DNA from: Aquisalinus sp. | Lineage (GTDB): Bacteria > Pseudomonadota > Alphaproteobacteria > Caulobacterales > Parvularculaceae | Direction of reading: 5' to 3' | DNA: 50,518 nt | NCBI GenBank assembly: GCA_022763115.1 | Contig: JALEGJ010000127.1 | Coordinates: 1 to 50,518 of the forward strand | Translations under genes and position numbers: made by a program | Shown: positions 24,951 to 32,233 of the stretch, in pieces | Layout: the number at the start of each line of letters is the position of its first letter | How positions within the stretch are numbered: position 1 is the first letter of the stretch | The notes under the pieces: generated by a model | The model's database searches: none | Told to the model about the DNA's origin: nothing | The model's input: the letters and a program-made list of their open reading frames with translations, nothing else

Positions 24951-25793
24951 GTGGCAATCACATCCCTTGAAGAGAAAACAGCTTTCATTACGGGCGGGGC
25001 CAAAGGTATTGGCTTGGGGATCGCCAGAGCTTTAGTCGCAAAAGGCTCAAACGTCATGATCGCCGATATTGATGAGGGTGCTTTGAACTCAGCCGTTCAG
25101 GAATTGGGTGGCAAGGCGGATGCGGTCATTTGCGATGTCGCTGACCCGGCGGCGGTCAAGGCAGCCGCAGACAAGACGATCGAGCGGTTTGGCAAGGTAC
25201 ACATTCTCGTCAACAACGCTGGTGTCGGCGGCGGTGGAAAACCGGGTGAGACCACTTTGGAAGACTGGCGCTGGGTGGTTGATATAAACCTGATGGGCGT
25301 CGTTTATGGTGTGGAAATCTTCGTTCCACTGATTAAGTCCCATGGGGAAGGGGGCTATATTATCAATACTGCCTCTCTGGCAGGTCATGCCGTTGGGGCA
25401 GGCACAGGCGGGCCTTATAATGCCACCAAGTTTGCCGTTGTTGGATATTCCGAGACGCTGCGCGCGCAACTCGCCAAGCATAACATCGGTTGCAGTGCGC
25501 TATGCCCTGCATGGGTAGACACGGAAATTCACAAGAGCGGATTCCGTGCGCCGTCCAGTGCCGGCCTTGATGTGAAGGCCGCCATGCAATCGCCTCGTTT
25601 TCAGCAAATGGATGCGGTGTTGAAATCCGGCATCTCCCCGAACCTTGTGGGCGAGTGGGCCGTTGACTGCATGCTGGCAAATCGGATGCATATTTTCACG
25701 CACCCTCAATTTGCACCGGGCATTGAGGAGCGCATGAATGAGGTGCGTGCAGACTATCAGGCATGTGCTGATGACCCGAGGTTCAGCGAATAA
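24951..25793 (+). CDS. Short-chain dehydrogenase/reductase (SDR)
   Basis: Classical SDR of 280 residues. The NAD(P) motif is TGGAKGIGLGIA, followed by NNAG (ILVNNAGVGG), the catalytic serine in INTASLAGH and the YxxxK pair in YNATKFA. An aspartate after the second strand (MIADID) suggests NAD over NADP. The substrate is unknown; SDRs beside beta-oxidation genes often act on hydroxyacyl-CoA or small alcohols. The GTG at 24951 follows AAGGAAAG by six bases and begins the conserved core; a GTG at 24927 would add eight residues without a ribosome binding site. It has its own transcription unit after the fadJ terminator and overlaps the next gene by 23 bp. Confidence 0.85.
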   Translation: MAITSLEEKTAFITGGAKGIGLGIARALVAKGSNVMIADIDEGALNSAVQELGGKADAVICDVADPAAVKAAADKTIERFGKVHILVNNAGVGGGGKPGETTLEDWRWVVDINLMGVVYGVEIFVPLIKSHGEGGYIINTASLAGHAVGAGTGGPYNATKFAVVGYSETLRAQLAKHNIGCSALCPAWVDTEIHKSGFRAPSSAGLDVKAAMQSPRFQQMDAVLKSGISPNLVGEWAVDCMLANRMHIFTHPQFAPGIEERMNEVRADYQACADDPRFSE

Positions 25794-26646
25794 AGTCGTG
25801 AGCACAGAAACCGTCGCTGCCCTTTGTATGATTGCCTCGGCTATTGGTCACGCGGTCATGAACGTTTACAACAAGGGTGCGAGTGACATTGTCTTGTTCC
25901 GCGCGGTGTTCCTGAGTATCTCGGCAAGCTGTTCAATCCCGTTTTTGTTTTTCCTGCCTTTCCCGACAGCGCAAGTCTGGATGCACCTTGGGATTTCTCT
26001 CATCATTCATGCTGGCTACACATACTTCATGCTAAACGCGTTGCAGAAGGGAGACCTCGGGCTGGTTTACCCCATCATGCGCGGGCTTGCGCCGATCCTT
26101 GCCGCGATTGTTGCGCTGATATTTCTCGATGAACAGTTGCCAGCGCTAGCCGTACTGGGGCTCGTTGCCGCCTGCTTGACGCTGATCGCTTTTGCCTGGC
26201 CATCAAAAGGTGGTGTGCTGAACAGAACAGCCATCACTTATGCCTTACTGACAGCGGTGATGATTGCCTGTTATTCCGTCAATGATGCAGCTGGCGCCAG
26301 AGCCATGGGCAATCCGCTTGTCTATATCGCATGGTTCTTCGTTTCCGTCAGCCTGCCCATTGCCCTCACATGTTTCTGGTTGCGGCGGAAAGTGTTTTTC
26401 TCTGAAGCCCCGAAGATACTGCGCAACGCCTTTCTGGCATCGTTGATCGGCTTTTCCAGCTACGCACTCGCGCTCTATGCACTGTCACTGGCTCCGGTCG
26501 GGTTGATGGTTTCCTTGCGGGAAACAAGTGTGGTTTTCGGGGCCATACTGGCAACCGTGATCTTGAAAGAGCCATTCGGGCGAAGACGCATTTTTCTGGC
26601 CGCTATTCTTGCCGCTTGCCTTACGCTGATGCAGGTCGCAAGTTGA
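25771..26646 (+). CDS. EamA/DMT-superfamily transporter
   Basis: Integral inner-membrane protein of 291 residues with about ten hydrophobic helices arranged as two EamA repeats; the second starts near AITYALLTAVMIACYSVNDA. Motifs typical of the drug/metabolite transporter group include VYPIMRGLAPILAAIVALIFLDEQ at the end of the first repeat (helix 4) and SLRETSVVFGAILATVILKEP in the second. The substrate, perhaps a small metabolite exported, is unknown. Starts are uncertain: ATG 25771 overlaps the SDR stop by 23 bp, ATG 25738 overlaps more, and GTG 25798 would follow it. Coupled translation with the SDR gene is likely. Confidence 0.82.
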   Translation: MTRGSANKVVSTETVAALCMIASAIGHAVMNVYNKGASDIVLFRAVFLSISASCSIPFLFFLPFPTAQVWMHLGISLIIHAGYTYFMLNALQKGDLGLVYPIMRGLAPILAAIVALIFLDEQLPALAVLGLVAACLTLIAFAWPSKGGVLNRTAITYALLTAVMIACYSVNDAAGARAMGNPLVYIAWFFVSVSLPIALTCFWLRRKVFFSEAPKILRNAFLASLIGFSSYALALYALSLAPVGLMVSLRETSVVFGAILATVILKEPFGRRRIFLAAILAACLTLMQVAS

Positions 26647-26676
26647 GCGATCAGGAAAAGAAGAAGAAGAGTAATC

Positions 26677-27408
26677 ATGGCAAGCGTCAAAAAGGTTGAT
26701 AAAGCGGAAGCGCTCAATACACATCAATTCAAATATTACGATTTTGCGATGTCGGCTTTTGTGGCCATCCTGATTTGCTCGAATCTCATTGGGGCGGCCA
26801 AATTGTCGCAAGTTGATTTGCCGGTCATCGGCACACAGATATTTGGTGCGGGTATCCTGTTTTTCCCATTGTCCTATGTTCTGGGGGACGTACTGACCGA
26901 AGTTTATGGCTACGCCCGAGCGCGCCGTGTGATCTGGGCCGGTTTTGGTGCTGTCATCTTCATGGCAGCCATGAGTTGGGTTGTGGTCGCTCTGCCACCA
27001 GCTGATATCTGGAGTGGTCAGCCTGCCTATGAAGAAGTTTTCGGCCTGACGCCGCGCATTGTTTTTGCGTCTATTGTGGCTTTCTGGGCCGGGGAACTGG
27101 CGAACGCTTTTGTCATGGCGCGCATGAAAGTGTGGACCGAGGGGAAACATCTCTGGACACGCACCATCGGCTCAACTGTGGTTGGGCAGGGCGTGGATTC
27201 TCTGTTGTTTTACCCGATTGCTTTTCTCGGCGTATGGACAACGCAGGCGGTTATTACAGTGCTGATTACCAACTACCTGCTTAAGGTCCTCTGGGAGGCG
27301 ATCCTGACGCCGGTTACCTATCGGGTCGTCAACACCCTCAAAAGGGTCGAAGGTGTCGACGTGTATGACCGCGAAACGAATTTCACACCATTTTCAGTGC
27401 AGCAGTGA
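26677..27408 (+). CDS. yhhQ: Queuosine precursor transporter, YhhQ family
   Basis: Membrane protein of 243 residues of the YhhQ/QPTR family, which imports preQ0/preQ1 for queuosine tRNA modification. Hallmarks are PLSYVLGDVLTEVYGYARAR near residue 68 and VGQGVDSLLFYPIAF near residue 170, with six hydrophobic helices. The start ATG 26677 follows an A/G-rich tract (GGAAAAGAAGAAGAAGAG) that can serve as ribosome binding site. It is 30 bp after the DMT gene, so probably the last gene of that transcript. No que biosynthesis genes and no preQ1 riboswitch are seen here. It converges on the FkbM gene with five bases between. Confidence 0.9.
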   Translation: MASVKKVDKAEALNTHQFKYYDFAMSAFVAILICSNLIGAAKLSQVDLPVIGTQIFGAGILFFPLSYVLGDVLTEVYGYARARRVIWAGFGAVIFMAAMSWVVVALPPADIWSGQPAYEEVFGLTPRIVFASIVAFWAGELANAFVMARMKVWTEGKHLWTRTIGSTVVGQGVDSLLFYPIAFLGVWTTQAVITVLITNYLLKVLWEAILTPVTYRVVNTLKRVEGVDVYDRETNFTPFSVQQ

Positions 27409-27413
27409 CGGGA

Positions 27414-28091
27414 CTACCATTCTTTCGCAGGGATATCATACCATTCATCGGAATACTTAATGTCATATTCCTCGCTGTACGAGGCATGAGCATAGAAATT
27501 ATCATTTTGAAAATTCTTTACAAAGACATATCCATTATTACGCAAGATCTGGTTGCATTCGGCATTTGCTCTTTCAATCGTCAGCAAGCCGAAAACGTAC
27601 TTATTGAAATCAACTGATCTCAGAACCCGCGCCTCAGCTCCTTCCACATCCAATGAGAAATAATCAATTATCTTTGGGGCGTTGCACTCGTCCAGTATCG
27701 AAGTGAGAGTGCGAGCCTGGATTTCAACAATTTCTGCTGTTTTGAGTTCATCAGCACGGACCCGATAATTATTATCCGTGTCATCTGCCACGATGCCGCT
27801 ACCCTGACGGCGGTCGGGACGGAATTTTACAATATCAGGTTCATCATTCACCACGGCTTTCAAGCAAGTTGAATTGCGATTTTTGACCAACTTCTCAAAC
27901 TGATCATCAATCGCTTCAATCAGTACACCGTGCCAGTTACGATACTTTTCAAAAAAGAGACTGTTAGAGTGTAAGATGCCATCTGCAGCGCCCAGTTCGA
28001 GGAAGTATCCGTCCCGTTTCTTTTTTAATGTTTTGTCGACCCAGATATCCTGCTTTTTTTGCGAATTATAAGTTTCGTTCTCTTCGCTCAT
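27414..28091 (-). CDS. FkbM-family SAM-dependent methyltransferase
   Basis: Protein of 225 residues. The SAM-binding motif I is YFLELGAADGILHSNS (EIGA-DG form), motif II ends in GVLIEAI, and the FkbM hallmark SLDVEGAEARVL appears near residue 150. FkbM enzymes O-methylate sugars or polyketides and are often found with surface polysaccharide genes, none of which are adjacent here. The gene is visibly A+T richer than its neighbours (bases 27421-27540 count to about one third G+C), which suggests transfer. Start 28091 (MSEENETYNS) has GGAAAG at good spacing; an ATG six codons earlier lacks one. Confidence 0.85.
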   Translation of the reverse strand: MSEENETYNSQKKQDIWVDKTLKKKRDGYFLELGAADGILHSNSLFFEKYRNWHGVLIEAIDDQFEKLVKNRNSTCLKAVVNDEPDIVKFRPDRRQGSGIVADDTDNNYRVRADELKTAEIVEIQARTLTSILDECNAPKIIDYFSLDVEGAEARVLRSVDFNKYVFGLLTIERANAECNQILRNNGYVFVKNFQNDNFYAHASYSEEYDIKYSDEWYDIPAKEW

Positions 28092-28243
28092 GGCTCTTTC
28101 CACTTTCATCGCCTATGCATGCTGTCTTTCAGGTCCGCTACAGGACGTCAAGCTGTAGTTCGCACTGTCAGTGTTCTGGTCTTGCCTAACCTGAGGGCTG
28201 ATGCGCAAGCCTGACAGTTTGATGCGAATTGTGCAGGCGTGGC

Positions 28244-29875
28244 TTAGCCACCAGCGCCCGGTAGCGTGTATGAAATGCTGGCGCCCGGTCCGAGGGGCCA
28301 GCCGAGATAGACCCAGGCCATCATCAGGGCCACGCCGGTAATCATGATCCAGATCGAATAGGGGATCATCATGGCGGTGAGAGAGCCAATACCAAACTCT
28401 TTTACCCAGCGCTGACAGAAAATCAGGATGAGCGGGAAGTAAACCATCAGCGGAGTGATGATATTGGTTGCACTGTCACCGACGCGGTAGGCCGCAGTTG
28501 CCCCTTCCGGCGAGACGCCGAGCAGCATCAGCATCGGAACGAGCACAGGTGCGAGCAGGGCCCATTTGGCTGAAGCTGACCCGACAAACAGGTTGATAAG
28601 GCCGGAGAAGACAACGATGACACCCAGCAGGGCCCAAAGTGGCAGGCCGGAGTTTTCGATCGCATCTGCGCCATGGACGGCAGAGATGAGGCCGAGATTT
28701 GACCAGTTGAACATGGCCACGAAGTGAGCAGCGGCAAAGGCCAGAACCAGATAATAGCCAAGGTCTTTCATGGCATCGGTCATCATATCAACAACGTCCT
28801 GCTTGTCCTTGATGGTTCCCGCAGCAGATCCGTACGCCCAGCCTGCGGCAAGGAACAGGATGAAGAACGCTGCAACAAGCGACTGGAAGAAGGGGCTCAG
28901 TTGCAGGACGAGGTCAGCATCTGCAAATGCGCCTTCATCATTAATAAGTGGTGTGCCCCATGGCCACAACGTCATGAGTGCCCAAGCGATGACGACGATA
29001 AGGCAGGCCCAGCCAGCACGAGCCAGGCCCTTTTTTTGTTCCGGGGTGATTGGCTCATTACCGTCTGAAACAGAATTGATGGCATCGCCTTCCGGCACAT
29101 ATTTGCCAAAGCGTGGCTCAATAATGACATCTGTCACAAACCAGATGACCGGTGTGAAAATGAAAGCCATGGCGGCAATGAAATACCAGTTGCCGGCAAT
29201 GTTGGCGACGTAGCTGGGCACCAGAACTTCACCCGCCTGCTGGGTGATGCCAAAAAGAAGGGCATCCAGCTGACCGGGCGCGACATTCGCGGAGAACCCG
29301 CCGGACACGCCTGCGAAAGCAGCAGCAATACCGGCGAGGGGGTGACGCCCGGCAGAGGCGAACAAGACACCAGCCAGCGGAATCAGGACGACATAAGCTG
29401 CATCAGCGGCGTGGTTGCCAATCATGGCGACAATCGCGACGACAGGTGTCAGCAGGAATTTCGGAGCGCCGCTGACGGCAGAACGCATGGCTGTCGCAAA
29501 CAGCCCGGAGCGCTCGGCCACACCGGCACCAAGCATGACCACAAGCACGTAACCAAGAGGGTGGAAGTGCGTGAATGTCTTGGGCATCTCGACCCAGAGG
29601 CGCTGAATGTTTTCGGCAGATAACAGACTGATGGCGTAGATGATGCCGTCGTCCTTGATGCCGAAGCGGTCGAGGCTGGACTGGCCCATACCGGCCAAAA
29701 CATCATCATTCAGCCTGGCCGAAAGACCAAGAAACGATGTGACGATAGAAACGACCATCAGCAGGGCTATGAGGTAGAAAAAGATGAACACCGGGTCTGG
29801 CAGTTTGTTACCCGCCCTCTCGATCAATCCGAGAATACCGCGCTGCCCACCCGTAGCTGTCGCCGTTTTTGCCAT
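28244..29875 (-). CDS. AbgT-family transporter
   Basis: Inner-membrane transporter of 543 residues with around 11 hydrophobic segments. The AbgT family is named after the E. coli p-aminobenzoyl-glutamate importer; other members (MtrF, YdaH) export sulfonamides. Family features seen are NKLPDPVFIFFYL at the N-terminus, GYVLVVMLGAGVAERSGLF near residue 110, IGNHAADAAYVVLIPLAG, and the C-terminal VGDSATNIITPLMVYFPLI. Substrate direction cannot be told from sequence. ATG 29875 follows GAGGA by suitable spacing; a GTG 15 bases upstream is the only alternative. It is a single-gene unit with a very long upstream gap. Confidence 0.9.
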   Translation of the reverse strand: MAKTATATGGQRGILGLIERAGNKLPDPVFIFFYLIALLMVVSIVTSFLGLSARLNDDVLAGMGQSSLDRFGIKDDGIIYAISLLSAENIQRLWVEMPKTFTHFHPLGYVLVVMLGAGVAERSGLFATAMRSAVSGAPKFLLTPVVAIVAMIGNHAADAAYVVLIPLAGVLFASAGRHPLAGIAAAFAGVSGGFSANVAPGQLDALLFGITQQAGEVLVPSYVANIAGNWYFIAAMAFIFTPVIWFVTDVIIEPRFGKYVPEGDAINSVSDGNEPITPEQKKGLARAGWACLIVVIAWALMTLWPWGTPLINDEGAFADADLVLQLSPFFQSLVAAFFILFLAAGWAYGSAAGTIKDKQDVVDMMTDAMKDLGYYLVLAFAAAHFVAMFNWSNLGLISAVHGADAIENSGLPLWALLGVIVVFSGLINLFVGSASAKWALLAPVLVPMLMLLGVSPEGATAAYRVGDSATNIITPLMVYFPLILIFCQRWVKEFGIGSLTAMMIPYSIWIMITGVALMMAWVYLGWPLGPGASISYTLPGAGG

Positions 29876-30426
29876 CTGTTCCGTCCTCACTTAAACGCAA
29901 AACCGGACGTTAGCCGCTTTTTCAGCTATTGGCAAAACAGCTATTTGGGGTGAAGTACCGAACACGATGAGAGATAGTGTGATGACGTGTGCCAGGATCT
30001 AGTAGCATGATCTGCTACGTTTCTGACTTTAGTTCACGGCCTCTTACCCGAATGAAAACAGGACTGCCACGCCACAAATCGGCTTTCAAATGAGCACGGT
30101 CATTTGTGCGCAGAGAGGTCGTTCAAAGTGAACACACTCTGCCTGATATTGATGCAGCTCGTTGCCAATGAAACCTGTGACAGAACCAGTTGTTCTGCAC
30201 CTGAATGATCGGACAAAAGCCGGCTAGCGAAATGTCAAAGAGCCCCGGACCTCCTGAAGCTGTTTTTGACAGCCCGCCAACCACTAGACGGAAAGTCAAA
30301 AACAGAGACCGGAACCCGGCTTGTTCACTGCCATAAAACTGACAGCCACAAAGAACATATATAGAACATTTGATGAAATGTCAAGCCCGGATTGCCTTAT
30401 CAGGCAAAGTTTCTCTCTCATTTCAG
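29876..30426. other. 551-bp gap without a convincing gene
   Basis: No open frame here has coding character on either strand. The stretch holds several inverted repeats: GTAGCA/TGCTAC at 30002-30018, CAGAAC/GTTCTG at 30181-30197, the palindrome AGCCGGCT at 30218-30225, and a nested set described separately at 30216-30322. The bases just before the AbgT gene have TTGCCA, 17 bases, TAACGT on the minus strand, a weak promoter candidate. Confidence 0.6.
30216..30322 (-). other. Nested inverted-repeat element, possible structured RNA
   Basis: An inner perfect 11-bp stem (CTGTTTTTGAC at 30260-30270 and GTCAAAAACAG at 30295-30305, 24-base loop) is enclosed by a 7-bp outer stem (AAGCCGG at 30216-30222 and CCGGCTT at 30316-30322). 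A CCGG/CCGG contact (30245-30248 with 30309-30312) could lie between. On the minus strand the outer stem is followed by TTTTG. It matches no RNA family I know; strand and transcription are inferred. Confidence 0.4.
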
Positions 30427-31092
30427 TCAGGCATTTCTGCTTTCGTAAAACTCTTCCAGCAGGGTCGCATAGGCAATACCGTCTTCACCCAACCAGGGTG
30501 TTAGCTGCGAGAGGATCGAGAAGACACCCTCATGGATCAACGCGGCTTCCTTGCGGTTCGGGTCCTTCAGGGAGCAGTACTGTATCCAGTAGGTGATTTG
30601 CAGGGCGATGCGTTCTGCCAGAAGGTCAACACCGGTCTGGCTGATGGCGAGAACACCGGCTTTTTGCAGGGAAATCAGGATGGCTTTGGCGACATCCTGC
30701 TTCAAGGCCATCAGCCTGCGAAAGCGTGGCTGAAGAGAGGGGCACCTGTCCAGCAAGGTGGGCAGGGCATTATAGAAAAAGCGGAAGTCGTGAATCTCTT
30801 CAAAAATGATGTAGAGATAAATCCAGTTATCTTCGACAGCCAGAGGCTTGGCGATCGGCGCTGTCAGCACCTGTCGAATTTCCTCCTCGAAGTCATCGAA
30901 GAGACCCTCGATAATCGCGTCCTTGCCTTTGAAGTGATAGTAGAGATTACCGGGCGATATATCGAGCACAGCCGCAATTTCGACCGTGGAGACTTCTGCC
31001 TCTCCTTCTTCATTGAAGAGGGCCAGAGCCGTCTGCAAAATACGGTCGCGAGTCTTTGGTCTCGGCGATGACTTTGATGATTTAGAGGCCAT
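30427..31092 (-). CDS. phaD: TetR-family regulator of PhaD type
   Basis: Regulator of 221 residues. The helix-turn-helix, KTRDRILQTALALFNEEGEA then IAAVLDISPGNLYYHFKGKD (residues about 13-60), closely follows what I recall of Pseudomonas PhaD, the activator of phasin genes that senses a polyester or beta-oxidation intermediate. The C-terminal domain has the matching EDNWIYLYIIFEEIHDFRFFY pattern. It lies 28 bp after two phasin genes on the same strand, which supports the name. Its N-terminus is extended by a Ser/Lys-rich stretch. Its own operator was not recognised. Confidence 0.83.
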   Translation of the reverse strand: MASKSSKSSPRPKTRDRILQTALALFNEEGEAEVSTVEIAAVLDISPGNLYYHFKGKDAIIEGLFDDFEEEIRQVLTAPIAKPLAVEDNWIYLYIIFEEIHDFRFFYNALPTLLDRCPSLQPRFRRLMALKQDVAKAILISLQKAGVLAISQTGVDLLAERIALQITYWIQYCSLKDPNRKEAALIHEGVFSILSQLTPWLGEDGIAYATLLEEFYESRNA

Positions 31093-31120
31093 TCAGCTTT
31101 GCCCGGCAATCGGGCACAGC

Positions 31121-31558
31121 TTATTTTTTTGTTGCCCGTTTTCTGGTCGCCGTCTTTTTCTTCACTGGCGATTTGCTGAGAGCCTGAACTTGTTCCAGCA
31201 GAAGATCAACCTTGTCTTCAAGGCGCTCGAGGCGATCCTCAAATTCCGTAGGGGCAGTGTCGTGATTGCCGTTAGCAGGTATGACGAGACCAAGACGCTG
31301 GCGCATATCCTGAATGCGATCATCAAGCGCGAAGGGCTGCTTGGGCATCCGCTCCATCAGGTCCTGTCTCTTTTCTTCCAGATTATCCTCGATCTCCTCG
31401 CCGCGCGCGACAAGCTCTTCAAACCGGCGGCTTGTATCTTCGCCGATTTTTTCGAGAGATTCCTGTGCATCGGAAAAGGCTTTGCCATAAGCACCAACGC
31501 CCGCAAGCCAGATACGTCTGGCAACGTCATTGGCGGATGATGTCTCTTTTTTTGTCAT
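31121..31558 (-). CDS. Phasin (PhaI/PhaF family, polyhydroxyalkanoate granule-associated), with lysine-rich tail
   Basis: Protein of 145 residues in the PhaI/PhaF granule-associated family (TIGR01837 type). The conserved amphipathic segment is ARRIWLAGVGAYGKAFSD near residue 13, followed by a long coiled coil with a heptad run near DRLERLEDKVDLLLEQVQAL. It ends in a short basic tail, KKKTATRKRATKK, a miniature version of the histone-like tail by which PhaF binds DNA and positions granules. It would coat PHA granules and could link them to the nucleoid. It is preceded by a partial terminator and lies 28 bp before phaD. Confidence 0.82.
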   Translation of the reverse strand: MTKKETSSANDVARRIWLAGVGAYGKAFSDAQESLEKIGEDTSRRFEELVARGEEIEDNLEEKRQDLMERMPKQPFALDDRIQDMRQRLGLVIPANGNHDTAPTEFEDRLERLEDKVDLLLEQVQALSKSPVKKKTATRKRATKK

Positions 31559-31589
31559 GCCTTTTCCCTTTTTATTTTTGTGCCTGAAA

Positions 31590-31617
31590 TGAAAAGGGGC
31601 ACCTTGCGGGTGCCCCT
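31590..31617 (-). terminator. Terminator between the two phasin genes
   Basis: On the minus strand AGGGGCACC, a five-base loop and GGTGCCCCT form a perfect 9-bp stem (31595-31617) followed by TTTTC. It starts 16 bp after the stop of the upstream phasin gene. The T run is short, so partial read-through could set a ratio between the first phasin and the downstream genes. Confidence 0.75.
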
Positions 31618-31632
31618 GAAAGTCGTTTCCGG

Positions 31633-32025
31633 TTAGGCAGCTTTTACTGCTTTATCCAGAGAAGTCACTTTACGCTTCAGAGATGTGATTTGCTTGTTCA
31701 ACTCAGCAATCTCTTCGTGAAGTGTTTCAACTTCGCTGCTGTCCTTGCCAGCTTTTGGCATCATTTCACGGACGCGTTCAATCTGGTCGCCATAACGATC
31801 TTCTGCACGCTCGCGCACTTCCTGGAAGCGCTCCTGAGCAGCTTCTTCCATTGCTTCGCCTTTGGCGATCAGCTCGTTCCAAACGTCACCTGTGTTGAGG
31901 TTCAGTTTTTCAATCCGTGGCTGAAGACGCTCAAATGCTGCGCCGTACATGCCGATGTAAGCCAACCAGCCGTTACGAGCCATTTCAACAACTTTAGGTG
32001 CCTGTTTTGTTTCAGCTTTTGCCAT
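31633..32025 (-). CDS. Phasin (PhaI/PhaF family), promoter-proximal copy
   Basis: Protein of 130 residues with the family segment ARNGWLAYIGMYGAAFERLQ at about residues 16-35, then long helices (AQERFQEVRERAEDRYGDQIE) and a terminal coiled coil (LHEEIAELNKQITSLKRKV). It lacks the basic tail of the sister protein. As a phasin it would cover the surface of PHA granules and block their fusion. ATG 32025 follows AAGGAAT at nine bases; a TTG 21 bases earlier also keeps the frame but is less likely. No PHA synthase gene lies in this window. Confidence 0.8.
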   Translation of the reverse strand: MAKAETKQAPKVVEMARNGWLAYIGMYGAAFERLQPRIEKLNLNTGDVWNELIAKGEAMEEAAQERFQEVRERAEDRYGDQIERVREMMPKAGKDSSEVETLHEEIAELNKQITSLKRKVTSLDKAVKAA

Positions 32026-32176
32026 TTCAAAAATTCCTTTCTTCAAGAAGGCCGGTGAAATTATTTCCCGGACTTATTCCTTCGATGAGTGGAAGATAGG
32101 AAGAAAAATTAGAATGCTCACCCTAATCGCGGAGGGCGGGTGAATTTCTGGCAAAAATGGCATTGTTTTTGTCTGC

Positions 32177-32217
32177 CAGCGCCATTCCGGCTGTGCGATC
32201 CAACCGGAATGGCGCTG
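32177..32217 (-). terminator. Long hairpin after the M16 peptidase gene, terminator-like
   Basis: Perfect 14-bp stem: CAGCGCCATTCCGG (32177-32190) and its reverse complement (32204-32217), 13-base loop. It lies 16 bp after the stop of the minus-strand peptidase gene. No T run follows on the minus strand, so it may act as an RNA-end protector or a Rho-linked end. Confidence 0.5.
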
Positions 32218-32233
32218 TTCAAGACAGTTCTGC

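Noticed and set aside
30321..30596. A 91-residue plus-strand frame running into the phaD gene
   Set aside because: More than half overlaps phaD antisense, and it has no ribosome binding site or family resemblance.
21104..32116. The 9-mer ATTAGAATG at 21104-, 24919- and 32108-
   Set aside because: Three copies in 50 kb, in different relations to genes and with no shared flanks, are likely chance.
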